Positions 6,227 to 14,615 of a DNA stretch of 23,679 nt are shown piece by piece. A program made the translations under genes and the position numbers. The stretch's first letter is position 1; each line of letters opens with the position of its first letter. This DNA is from DAIOGN01 sp036745245 (GTDB taxonomy: Bacteria; Zixibacteria; MSB-5A5; JAUVRN01). The DNA lies in NCBI GenBank assembly GCA_036745245.1, contig DAIOGN010000038.1:1-23679 (forward strand), in the 5' to 3' direction. Under the pieces are notes generated by a model that worked only from the letters and a program-made list of their open reading frames with translations, did not search any database and was not told the DNA's origin.

Positions 6227-8712
6227 TCGAAGAGATGTACCCTTTCCTCGGCGGAACTGGATGGCAAGGCGCCCTTGGTAGGTGCGTTCAGGTGTTCCTG
6301 TTCTCCGCTGAGCGCCCCACGCACACATCGCGACCACGTGCTCACGTCGCCTGGCGAGCTCTCCAGGCACATCCGAATTTGTTGTTTGCGTTCGAAGTGA
6401 TCCGCACCCAGCAGGTGCCGATTCTCCATGTCGTCCAGCCAGTCTTTCAACTCCGACACGTCCTTGGGATTCTCCGCATCCGTAGCCAGAATCCTGGCCA
6501 CGATGAGGTTGGGAACGGCCTTGTTGCGCAGATAGGTTGTGTCTGTGATGGAGAGGTACATGGCTTCAGCTTGTCTCACGTCGCCTCGCAAGGCTGTCAA
6601 ATTGGCCAGGTTGGTCTGAGCGTCGCGATGGCCCGGCTCCTTTTGTAAGGCCTGTTCAAACAGCTGTCCGGCTTTTGCCAAATCCCCATCCAGAAGAGCC
6701 GCAACGCCCAGTTCATTGAGCAGCGAACCGCTGGAGCGATAGGACTCGATGGCGGCATAGTATCTTGCCTGGACATAGTCATCGCTCAGCTTGGACAGTG
6801 CTGCCCAGTCGCTTTCCGTGCTGGCGTCCGCCAGCGCGCGATCCACTGGCTTCAAATCGGGCTTGATCCCGACGGAGACCGCAGGATAGGTAAACCACGC
6901 CTCCTGCAGATCGATGATTCCCGCATCCCCGGCCGATGGTCCGCGGTAGTACTCTCGCGCTCCCTCCTTCCACGCGGAAAGGAAGTCCTCCGTCCCAACC
7001 TGGGTGACTTCAAGGGGTACAAACAAGCTGCCCTTGTAATCAACCATCATGCTATCGGGTAATCCCAGGGCCACGCGGTGGGCGGATGACACATCCGTAT
7101 CGAACATCATGTACAGGTGACCCGGCACATCGAGAATGGCCGTTCTGATACCAATGCTCTCAAGCAGGCTGCAGAATAATACTGTCAAGTCGTCGCAGTC
7201 TCCGGTGCCCCTGCTCAGAAGCTCTGCAGGGTACTTGACGTTGTCTACCGCACCCTGAGTCTGGGCCGCTCGGCTAAACGGAGTGTTAGGATCGGGCAAA
7301 TACTGAAGGCCGTAGGCTTTCAGGCCATTGTACACGAGCATGGCCTTACTGATGTTCGATGAGTACTGACGGCTTTCGCCGTACTGACTCCAGCCCGCCG
7401 CCAGGGAGGCAGAGAATGCTCCGATGTCTGGATCTCGTGGGTCGACGAATGCGGCCACCCACGAGCGGTCCTGATTCCAGTCGATAGTACCGCGAGAGTA
7501 GACGTACACCTGATAGTCGGTGATTTCCTCCTTCTCCTGCCTCCCCTTTCGATAGGTGAGTGTGATCGTGCCCTTCTCCAGTTTATCACTGGGGTTGGTC
7601 ACGAACTCCTGTGACATGGAACCTGTCACGGCGATCTGTACGTGCTCCTTCGGCCGCACCGTCGTATCTCCCTTCGCCGGGGCATCCATGAACTCTCCGA
7701 GACTTACGGCCCAGTTGAATGGCAAAGGTTCGTCGGTGCGGTTTTCCACATCGAACTGAAGGAAGGGTGAACTGCCGTACGTGTGGCGCAATGAAGGGAA
7801 GAGCTCGTAGCTCTCAGGGGCCTTCACCACAATGGGCTTGTACCCAAGGTTAAACGAGGCGGACAGCGAAAAACGATTGGTCGACTGAAGATGGGGGTAG
7901 TCGGTGTACGAATAGTCGAAGCGCATGGGACCGACCTTGAGGCCGGTGCCGAACGACACGAGCGTTTCTCGTTCGGTTCCCTCGAGGTCGCGCTGCACAC
8001 CCATGCGAAGAGACAGCAGGTCCGCGTAGGTATACTCCGTACCGAGGTGCAGCCTTTCCCCGATATCCGAGGCGACCAAGAGCTGTCTCCACGGCCTGTA
8101 GGCTACACCGAATCGCAGCTTCTGGCTTTCCAGTTTGGCATTAGAGCCGTTGTCATAGGTGATGTAAGAATCGATCAGGGGTTTCATCACCAGGCCGGCC
8201 GACAAGCTGGCATTGTGACGATAGAACACTCCCACATCGGCGGCGAAGCCGTCGCCCTTGCCCATGGATATCTGGTCGAGGAAAGTAGACGTATTGACGT
8301 AGCGAATCAGGCCGCCCACGGACAGTTTGTTGATGATCTTGTATCCCAAACCCAGGTTGAACTTGTTCAAATTGTAGTCGAGCTCGCTGTCGTTGAATCC
8401 CAGATTAAACCAGTCCAGTCCGAGGGCCGTCTTTCCGCTAATAGGATAGATGTAAGCCAGGTAGCCATTGGTCAGCCCAGCTCCGAATAGATCGCTGTAC
8501 ATGCTGGTAACTTCGTGCCGGTCGAGGTAGACCAGGCCGGCGGGGTTCCAGTAGAGCGCGTTGGCGTCGTCGGCTACGCCTACGAATGTCTCACCCATGC
8601 CTGCGGGGCGGGCCCCCACAACATCTTGCTGTGCCCGCGCCGCAGCCGTGGGCATCAGCACGGCACCGGCTAGAGCTGCAGCCCTATTCCATTTGAGCAT
8701 TCTCTTGATCAT
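6214..8712 (-). CDS. PorV/UPF0164-like outer-membrane barrel fused to transglutaminase-like and TPR domains
   Basis: An 832-residue protein with a signal peptide (1-27, cleavage after AARA). Residues about 28-290 match the PorV/PorQ (UPF0164) barrel family: GARPAGMGETFVGVADDANALYWNPAGL at the N-terminus, then alternating strands such as LGLDWFNLGF and FRFDYSYTDY-like hairpins. PorV is the type IX secretion shuttle that collects substrates carrying a C-terminal sorting domain. A beta-rich linker follows (about 295-420), then a transglutaminase-like cysteine-peptidase fold with GTGDCDD (Cys506), GHLYMMFD (His532) and VPLEVT (Glu568 where Asp is usual). The C-terminal part (about 635-760) has TPR-like repeats (LLNELGVAALLDGDLAKAGQLFEQAL, AQTNLANLTALRGDVRQAEAMYL). 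The gene begins 6 bases after the stop of the FG-GAP gene, with no strong ribosome binding site, which implies coupled translation. The triple fusion is unusual; catalytic activity is unproven. Confidence 0.85.
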   Translation of the reverse strand: MIKRMLKWNRAAALAGAVLMPTAAARAQQDVVGARPAGMGETFVGVADDANALYWNPAGLVYLDRHEVTSMYSDLFGAGLTNGYLAYIYPISGKTALGLDWFNLGFNDSELDYNLNKFNLGLGYKIINKLSVGGLIRYVNTSTFLDQISMGKGDGFAADVGVFYRHNASLSAGLVMKPLIDSYITYDNGSNAKLESQKLRFGVAYRPWRQLLVASDIGERLHLGTEYTYADLLSLRMGVQRDLEGTERETLVSFGTGLKVGPMRFDYSYTDYPHLQSTNRFSLSASFNLGYKPIVVKAPESYELFPSLRHTYGSSPFLQFDVENRTDEPLPFNWAVSLGEFMDAPAKGDTTVRPKEHVQIAVTGSMSQEFVTNPSDKLEKGTITLTYRKGRQEKEEITDYQVYVYSRGTIDWNQDRSWVAAFVDPRDPDIGAFSASLAAGWSQYGESRQYSSNISKAMLVYNGLKAYGLQYLPDPNTPFSRAAQTQGAVDNVKYPAELLSRGTGDCDDLTVLFCSLLESIGIRTAILDVPGHLYMMFDTDVSSAHRVALGLPDSMMVDYKGSLFVPLEVTQVGTEDFLSAWKEGAREYYRGPSAGDAGIIDLQEAWFTYPAVSVGIKPDLKPVDRALADASTESDWAALSKLSDDYVQARYYAAIESYRSSGSLLNELGVAALLDGDLAKAGQLFEQALQKEPGHRDAQTNLANLTALRGDVRQAEAMYLSITDTTYLRNKAVPNLIVARILATDAENPKDVSELKDWLDDMENRHLLGADHFERKQQIRMCLESSPGDVSTWSRCVRGALSGEQEHLNAPTKGALPSSSAEERVHLFEWYY

Positions 8713-8718
8713 CCAAGA

Positions 8719-11700
8719 CTACTTACTGAGAACGACAAATGTCTTTTGCACGCGCTCCCCTTCCGCCTCGACCAGTACGATATAGAGACCATCGTCGACG
8801 TAATTGCCGTCATTCCCGCGGCCGTCCCACTGCAACAGGTTGTCTCCAACGGAACTGGAATAGCTCGATTCAAGCGTCTTGATCAGTCGACCCGACTGGC
8901 TGTAGATCTTGGCCGTCACCTGGGTCGGCTGTGAGAGTTTATAAGATACGCTGAGCTGACTGGTTCCGCCAGCGGCAGCGTTGCGTGGGTTGATCACCCG
9001 GGGGATCAGGGCCACACTTGAGGCGAAGTCGACGGATGCGGTGGTCGGTGCAGCACCCGTGAACAGACCGAATCGACCCAATTTGCTTATGGATAGCGAG
9101 ATGCGATTACCTGACGCCGTGCCCCCCAGGTCTCGCCAGCTATCTGCGCCGGCATCATAGTAATGAAACCGTAGTTCTTGGACGCTTCCCAGCCTGCCTA
9201 GAATTGAATCGCGAATCGTTGCAGTCAGCACCGCATTCCGGGTTAGTGCGATCGAGGGCTCCATGTCGACGGCCAAAACAGCGGTGTCGCCGCCGAAGCC
9301 GATGATCGCGATCTCGCCAGGGATAGCACCAAGGCCAACATTCGTGTCCACGGCCAGCGCACCCTGGGGAAGAAACAGTTCAAAGCTACCGACTGACACG
9401 GTCCCGCCGGTAAAGCCGGGTCTCCCAAACGTACCTGTGGTAAACTCCCAGGACGAACTGTCAATGCCATTCCCAAGATTGTCCTGAATGTGAGGAGTCA
9501 TTACGACCGTGTATTCTGTCGCGGGGAGGTAGGGCTCAGCGGGCGTGAACCCGATAGTAGTCACATCCGTACCGCCAAACTCGATGGCGCCCGGCACTAA
9601 CCCGTGGGGGCCCACGACATGGAAGCTCAGAGAGTCCACTGTGAACACATTGATGGGCTTGTTGAATGTGACCGAGATGACATCGCTCAGACCGACCAGC
9701 CACGATCCCCGGTCTGGCGTCACGCGGGTCACCAGCGGAAGCTGTGTGTCCTCGGTGATGAAGTAGCTCATGTAATCGCTGACACCATCGAACGTGGCTA
9801 TGTCCGATACCCTGACCAGGTAATAGGTCTTGGGCGCCAGAGGGCTCAAGAATGTCGTCAGGCTGTTGCTCTGAGGATCGAAACGAGTCGAGTCTACTCC
9901 TTGGCGATTTCCCGCCAGATCTTGCACGCTCACGAATCGATGTGTGCTTGAGCCCGAGTACACAACCACAATGGGAGCGCTTAGTCCCACGCTCCTCTGG
10001 CCCCGGGCCGGCACCATGCGATCGATGGAAGCACTTGGCGCGTCCTCGCATGTGGTAAAGGCCAGGGCATACTCTCCTCCCAGCGGATGACCCTCCTGAC
10101 TTTGAAAGTCGGCGCCGACCACAGCGTAATGAAACAGGTTCTCTTCGTACTGAGTGGGCGGACCCAGGGTCAGCGTGCGCGTGGAGTAATCGTAGGTGGC
10201 GTCCCTGTAAGCAGTCCCGGTTTCGGAGAACAGATTGAAGGTCTCACTCAGGATGGCCGACTGATTCATGTCCGAGTCAAACTGGACCACTACGGGAGCG
10301 TTGCGCGGAACGTTACTTTGACCTCTAGCAGGGTAGGAGTGGCCTACGGAGGGGCTTCCAGAATTCGTGACTGTAATCGAGATGATTCTATCGAGAGTTC
10401 TTGTATGCCCTCGAGCATCAGAGGCAAGGGTTCTCAAAATGTAATCACCTGTCGCGAAGCGACTGACATCCACGGCCGCCAGGTACTCCGGTGCCGGCAT
10501 TGAGATAGTGGAGGCAAATATCGGTGTCCAGCGTGTCGTATCGTGTGTCCCAGCTAGTGCCAGTGAAACGGATTGGAAGTTTGTCGCATCCCAGGCCCTT
10601 CCCGCCAGCATGAGGGATCCACTCACGATTGCCTTGGGGCGGGGGTAGAGGAGTTCAACCTCTGGCCTGCTGTCAATCCGGCCCACCCTGTAGAGATACG
10701 TCTGCGCCGGCCATTGAATAAGCCCGGCATGATCCGGGTTCGACGATGTATGTACACGAAGCCACACATTGTAACCATCGGCCCCGTCGGCGTCGGTGTC
10801 CCACGTGAACGTGTGTGACGACCCTACAGGGGAAGTGCTCAGAGAGCGCATGTCTTCTGCAATGGTGGCTGGCAGCCAAAGGCCGCCGCCGAGTGGTGAG
10901 AAATCGATACGTATGGACGCTCGATCGCTCTGTCTATCGACCAGGCTCATGGCGAAGAGCATCTCTCCAGTCGGAGAGCCCGGGCTAAGGGGAGTGATCT
11001 CCGTCACGTATGCCGGCGAATTGGGAAGATGCCGTGCGCTTTCCAGCTTCTGCCGCTGACCGTTGATATAGATCCTGATGGTCGGAAGGGAATTGTCCTC
11101 GGCCAGGTCGAGGTCTCCATCCCCATCCATATCGGCCCAGGCAACGCTTCTTGAATAGCTAGGCTCTGCAGTCGCCGGAGAACTCCAGCCCGCTGCCGAG
11201 CCCAGGACACCGCCTTGATTGAAATAGATCCTGTTCGGCCCCTCATAATTGCATGCTGTCAGGTCCAGGTCGCCGTCTCCATCCACGTCACCCCAAACTA
11301 CGTTGACGGTATTGTCCGACTCTGCGGAGCTCCAGCCAGCTACCGAATTCAACACGCCGTTGTCGTTGAAGTAGATCCTTTTTGGCTGGACGGAAGATCC
11401 TACGGCCAGATCCAGGTCTCCGTCTCCATCCACATCACCCCAGGCTAATCCCTGTGTACGGCCCTGTTCAGCAAAGCTCCAACCCGCCAGCTGGCTTAGA
11501 ACGCCGTTCTCATTGAAGTAGATCCTGCTAGGCTCGCTGTAATTGGCTACGGCCAGGTCCAGATCGCCGTCCCCATCCACATCTCCCCAGGCTACGTCAA
11601 GAGTCTGATCCGATTCTACGGAGCTCCAGCCCGCTGTGGGGTCCAATGTCCCGTTCTGGTTGAAGTAGATTCTGTTAGGCTGCCTGGAATTACCTACGGC

Positions 11701-13173
11701 CAGGTCCAGATCCCCATCCCCGTCAACGTCGCCCCAGGCTAAACTGATAGTTGTGTCCGATTCCGCGGAACTCCAATCCGCAACCGGACTCAATATGCCG
11801 CCCTGGTTCAAATAGACCCTGTTCGGCTGGCCGGAATTACCTGCGGCCAGATCCAAGTCCCCATCTCCATCCACGTCAGCCCAATCCACATCACGGGTTT
11901 GGTCCGATTCTGCGGAGCTCCAGCCCGCTTGGTTCTCCAACACCCCGTTTTGATTGAAATAGATCCTGTTGGGCTGATTGAGATTGCCCACTGCCAGATC
12001 GGGGTCCCCGTCCAGGTCCACGTCACCCCAGGCTACGGCAGTGCTTAAGTTCAGTTCTGTGGAGATCCAGTCCGCGAGCGAGATCAAAGCAGTGTTCCGG
12101 TTGAAGTAAAGCCTATGCGGTTGGTTTTGGTTTCCCACCGCTAAGTCCAGGTCCCCGTCCCCATCCACGTCACCCCAGGACAAATGGTTTGTCACGTCTG
12201 ACTCGGTGGAATTCCAACCCGCTACCGGGCTAAGTGCACCGTTCTGGTTAAAATAGACCCTGTTCGACGGGCCGAAGTAAGTCGCTGCTGCGAGGTCCAG
12301 GTCCCCATCGCCATCCACATCACCCCAGGCCACCTGGGTAGTCGTGGCTGAATCCGCAGAACTCCAGCCCGCAACTGAACTCAGTGCCCCACCCTGGTTC
12401 AGATAAATCCGGTTAGGCTGGCTCCAATTACCTGCGGCCAGATCCAGGTCCCCATCTCCATCAACGTCACCCCAGGCTACGCTCATGGTTGAGTCAGACT
12501 CTACAGAACTCCAGCCCGCAACTGAGTTCAGGGTCCCGTTCTGGTTGACGTAGAGCCTGTTCGGCTGGCCTGAATTGCTTACTGCCAAGTCCAGGTCTTT
12601 GTCCCCATCCACGTCCCCCCAGGCAACGCTGGTAGTCGCGTCTGCCGATGTAGAACTCCAACCCGCAACTGAATCCAGCGCGCCCTCTTGGTTGAAATAG
12701 ACCCTGTTCGGCCGATGGAGATTGGCTGCTGCAAGATCCAGGTCCCCGTCCCCATCCACGTCGCCCCAGGCGATGCCAAAGGTCTGGACGGAGTCTGCAG
12801 AGCTCCAGCCGGCAACCGAGCTCAGACTGCCATTTTGGTTGAAGTAGACCCTGTTCGGGTGGTTCTGACGGCCGGCTGCCAGGTCCAAGTCACCATCCCC
12901 GTCCACATCACCCCAGGCGATGCTTCGGAGGAGGCCCACGTCCGCAGAAGTCCAACCCGCAGTCGAACTCAAAGTCCCTTTGTGATTAAAGAAGATCCTA
13001 TTCCCCATCGCCAGGTCCAGGTCCCCATCCCCGTCCACATCACCCCAGGCCGACGAAGAGCTGCCCGGGTCTGCGGAATGCCAGCCCGCGATCGAATCGA
13101 GCGGGCCAGGTTGGGCTAATGCGGGGGAAGCCGATGTAAGTACGGTCAGAATTGTGAATGCAGTGACGAGCAT
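8719..13173 (-). CDS. large secreted FG-GAP/VCBS-like repeat protein with Ig-like domains and FlgD-like C-terminal domain
   Basis: About 1484 residues. A signal peptide (FTILTVLTSASPALA) is followed by 14 tandem repeats of about 49 residues (about 25-712). Each repeat has a calcium-loop motif like WGDVDGDGDLDLA and a PNRIYFNQNG block, as in FG-GAP beta-propellers. Next come an unassigned beta region (about 713-940), three SbsA/Big_5-like Ig domains (each starting like YPARGQSNVP, MVPARGQRSV, VTPDRGSWLV), a ZU5-like segment (SVGSFELFLPQGAL) and a C-terminal FlgD-like Ig domain (about 1405-1484: QVTAKIYSQSGRLIKTL ... GLYIVLVEAEG). Such C-terminal domains act as sorting signals or anchors in FCB bacteria. 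The protein is probably exported and surface-displayed, an adhesin or scaffold. The start is uncertain: ATG 13173 gives the signal peptide but has no clear ribosome binding site or positive n-region; GTG 13221 is an alternative, and the frame stays open to 13389. Confidence 0.88.
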   Translation of the reverse strand: MLVTAFTILTVLTSASPALAQPGPLDSIAGWHSADPGSSSSAWGDVDGDGDLDLAMGNRIFFNHKGTLSSTAGWTSADVGLLRSIAWGDVDGDGDLDLAAGRQNHPNRVYFNQNGSLSSVAGWSSADSVQTFGIAWGDVDGDGDLDLAAANLHRPNRVYFNQEGALDSVAGWSSTSADATTSVAWGDVDGDKDLDLAVSNSGQPNRLYVNQNGTLNSVAGWSSVESDSTMSVAWGDVDGDGDLDLAAGNWSQPNRIYLNQGGALSSVAGWSSADSATTTQVAWGDVDGDGDLDLAAATYFGPSNRVYFNQNGALSPVAGWNSTESDVTNHLSWGDVDGDGDLDLAVGNQNQPHRLYFNRNTALISLADWISTELNLSTAVAWGDVDLDGDPDLAVGNLNQPNRIYFNQNGVLENQAGWSSAESDQTRDVDWADVDGDGDLDLAAGNSGQPNRVYLNQGGILSPVADWSSAESDTTISLAWGDVDGDGDLDLAVGNSRQPNRIYFNQNGTLDPTAGWSSVESDQTLDVAWGDVDGDGDLDLAVANYSEPSRIYFNENGVLSQLAGWSFAEQGRTQGLAWGDVDGDGDLDLAVGSSVQPKRIYFNDNGVLNSVAGWSSAESDNTVNVVWGDVDGDGDLDLTACNYEGPNRIYFNQGGVLGSAAGWSSPATAEPSYSRSVAWADMDGDGDLDLAEDNSLPTIRIYINGQRQKLESARHLPNSPAYVTEITPLSPGSPTGEMLFAMSLVDRQSDRASIRIDFSPLGGGLWLPATIAEDMRSLSTSPVGSSHTFTWDTDADGADGYNVWLRVHTSSNPDHAGLIQWPAQTYLYRVGRIDSRPEVELLYPRPKAIVSGSLMLAGRAWDATNFQSVSLALAGTHDTTRWTPIFASTISMPAPEYLAAVDVSRFATGDYILRTLASDARGHTRTLDRIISITVTNSGSPSVGHSYPARGQSNVPRNAPVVVQFDSDMNQSAILSETFNLFSETGTAYRDATYDYSTRTLTLGPPTQYEENLFHYAVVGADFQSQEGHPLGGEYALAFTTCEDAPSASIDRMVPARGQRSVGLSAPIVVVYSGSSTHRFVSVQDLAGNRQGVDSTRFDPQSNSLTTFLSPLAPKTYYLVRVSDIATFDGVSDYMSYFITEDTQLPLVTRVTPDRGSWLVGLSDVISVTFNKPINVFTVDSLSFHVVGPHGLVPGAIEFGGTDVTTIGFTPAEPYLPATEYTVVMTPHIQDNLGNGIDSSSWEFTTGTFGRPGFTGGTVSVGSFELFLPQGALAVDTNVGLGAIPGEIAIIGFGGDTAVLAVDMEPSIALTRNAVLTATIRDSILGRLGSVQELRFHYYDAGADSWRDLGGTASGNRISLSISKLGRFGLFTGAAPTTASVDFASSVALIPRVINPRNAAAGGTSQLSVSYKLSQPTQVTAKIYSQSGRLIKTLESSYSSSVGDNLLQWDGRGNDGNYVDDGLYIVLVEAEGERVQKTFVVLSK
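11060..13104 (-). repeat. 14 tandem copies of a ~147-bp coding repeat
   Basis: Fourteen in-frame units of about 147 bases (49 codons) encode the FG-GAP-like modules. The most conserved stretch reads WGDVDGDGDLDLA. Units 4 (DVDGDKDLDL), 8 (DVDLDGDPDL) and 14 (DMDGDGDLDL) vary in the calcium loop. The DNA is also very similar between units, so recent unit duplication or gene conversion is likely and the true copy number may be hard to assemble from short reads. Confidence 0.92.
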
Positions 13174-13404
13174 CCAGTTGGAGCCGCCTGACAATGATGC
13201 TCGGCCAAACTCAAGCGTCACGCACTCGCAGTTTGGCTGGTTCGACAAAGCGTGGACGCAGCCACGTGCGATCCTTGGGAAGGATGTTGGTGGCATTTCA
13301 GAACTTACCCGAGAGTCGCTTTCATTCCTAGGTCGAGAGCTACGCGCACTCACAAGAACCGAGAATGGAATCGATAGTAGTCCGGTCAATCGGCACGCGA
13401 AGCC

Positions 13405-13665
13405 TTACTGATCAAAAACAACACATTCCCTTTGTGCGCGTTCCCCTTCGGCCTCCACGAGCACGATGTAGGGTCCATCGTCCACGCAGCTGCCGTCAAC
13501 GCCGCGGTCGTCCCACTGAAAGAGGTTGTCGCCCACCGACGTGGAATAATGTGAATCAAGCGAGTTGATCAGCCGACCCGACTGCCTGTAGCTCTTAGCC
13601 GTCACCTGGGCAGGCTGTGATATCTCTCATGATACGCTAAGCTGGCTCGTACCGCCAGGGAGTTC
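13405..13665 (-). pseudogene. decayed copy of the FlgD-like C-terminal domain
   Basis: On the minus strand this reads GGTSQLSVS, stop, EISQPAQVTAKSYRQSGRLINSL ... VGDNLFQWDDRGVDGSCVDDGPYIVLVEAEGERAQRECVVFDQ. It parallels the last 75 or so residues of the FG-GAP protein encoded by 8719-13173 almost position by position, and the DNA is clearly similar too. An in-frame TGA interrupts it after LSVS, and homology fades upstream of about 13665. No signal peptide or repeat region precedes it. It is therefore the surviving 3' end of a second, tandem FG-GAP gene that was mostly deleted. It ends just upstream of the living copy, in the same orientation. Confidence 0.85.
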
Positions 13666-13774
13666 CGTGCAATGTCCCTCCAGTTCTGCCGCCTGAGATC
13701 CTGCACGCTCTTCTCCACGATCCCCCTCTCCCAATCGGCAGGGCGGTTGCAACACGCGGGAGCGAATCTGTGCG

Positions 13775-14593
13775 CTAGCGCGCGTCAGCCTTCCGCCGCG
13801 CCACCAACAGCCGGAGCGAAACATCCACTTTGAACCACCGGATCAGGATGCCGTCGAGCCAATAGAAGCACGCGCCCGCCAGGTACCCCGTAAGCTCCGT
13901 CAAGGTCAGGACGCGCAACACCACACTCCAAAAATAGAACCACAGCCGGGCATCGGACCTCGGCGGCGTGAGCAGCGCGAACACCGGCACCACGCCGGCA
14001 ATCTCGAAGCCGCCCGCCGCCAGCGCAGACTCGTACTCACTATGCGACCGAATAACATTGTGACTGGCCACGCCCGGATTGTGCCGGCGGCGAGGAAAGG
14101 GGTCGGAGATCAGAATCCATTCCTTGCTGTGACGGCAGAGATTGTGCATCGCCCGACCGAAGGCCGCATCGTCAGTGATGTGCAGCAATACGGCAAAGGC
14201 CGTTACGATGTCGTACTGCTCACCCAGGTCCAATCCGGGATCCGAGAGATCGGCCTGACGGAACGTCCGCCCCGGAAACCGTTTCCGCGCGTTCTCAACG
14301 CTGATCTCCGTCAGGTCGAGGCCGGTGAAATCTCCGTTCCCCAGGCGCTCGTAGTAGTCGAGAAAGAACCCGGTGCCGAGACCGCATTCGAGAATGGAAT
14401 TGCGCCCGAGGTTGAACCCGAAGCGCTCCTGGGCCCATTCCAGGTTGCGAAGGTAGCCGCGATACTGCCAGCGATTGAACGCCGCCCCGAGGGCTCTGTA
14501 GCCGACGCCCACCAGGCTGAAGTCGCGCTCCAGCCTCTCTCTCCAGTACGACTGCGCCTCGTACCCGCGTCCCTGTGGCGCAGGCTGTGTCAT
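13775..14593 (-). CDS. SAM-dependent methyltransferase, class I
   Basis: A 272-residue protein with a Rossmann-type methyltransferase core. Motif I is ILECGLGTGFFLDYYE (about 67-82), the acidic residue after strand 2 is in TGLDLTEISVENARKRF (Asp93), and the region FRQADLSDP followed by YDIVTAFAVLLHITDD gives motifs II and III. The substrate is unknown. The N-terminus (MTQPAPQGRGYEAQSYWRERL) and the hydrophobic C-terminal stretch (about 205-255, FYFWSVVLRVL...GACFYWLDGILIRWFK) suggest membrane association, perhaps acting on a lipid or an envelope sugar. The gene lies 22 bases after the dnaN stop on the same strand, in the place where recF is usually found, and is probably cotranscribed with dnaN. 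Downstream is the decayed FlgD-like remnant. Confidence 0.85.
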   Translation of the reverse strand: MTQPAPQGRGYEAQSYWRERLERDFSLVGVGYRALGAAFNRWQYRGYLRNLEWAQERFGFNLGRNSILECGLGTGFFLDYYERLGNGDFTGLDLTEISVENARKRFPGRTFRQADLSDPGLDLGEQYDIVTAFAVLLHITDDAAFGRAMHNLCRHSKEWILISDPFPRRRHNPGVASHNVIRSHSEYESALAAGGFEIAGVVPVFALLTPPRSDARLWFYFWSVVLRVLTLTELTGYLAGACFYWLDGILIRWFKVDVSLRLLVARRKADAR

Positions 14594-14615
14594 GCCCCGA
14601 ACCGCCCGGAAAGCC

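Noticed and set aside
11060..13104. Regular repeats that might suggest a CRISPR array
   Set aside because: The unit is about 147 bp, in frame, and codes for FG-GAP modules; there are no short repeats with unique spacers.
13174..13389. N-terminal extension of the FG-GAP protein
   Set aside because: The frame is open but lacks a recognisable start with ribosome binding site, and a secretion signal begins only at about residue 73 of that reading; treated as upstream region.
13666..13774. Possible extension of the FlgD-like remnant or a small gene
   Set aside because: Similarity to the intact gene fades after about 13665 and no start, ribosome binding site or family match is visible.
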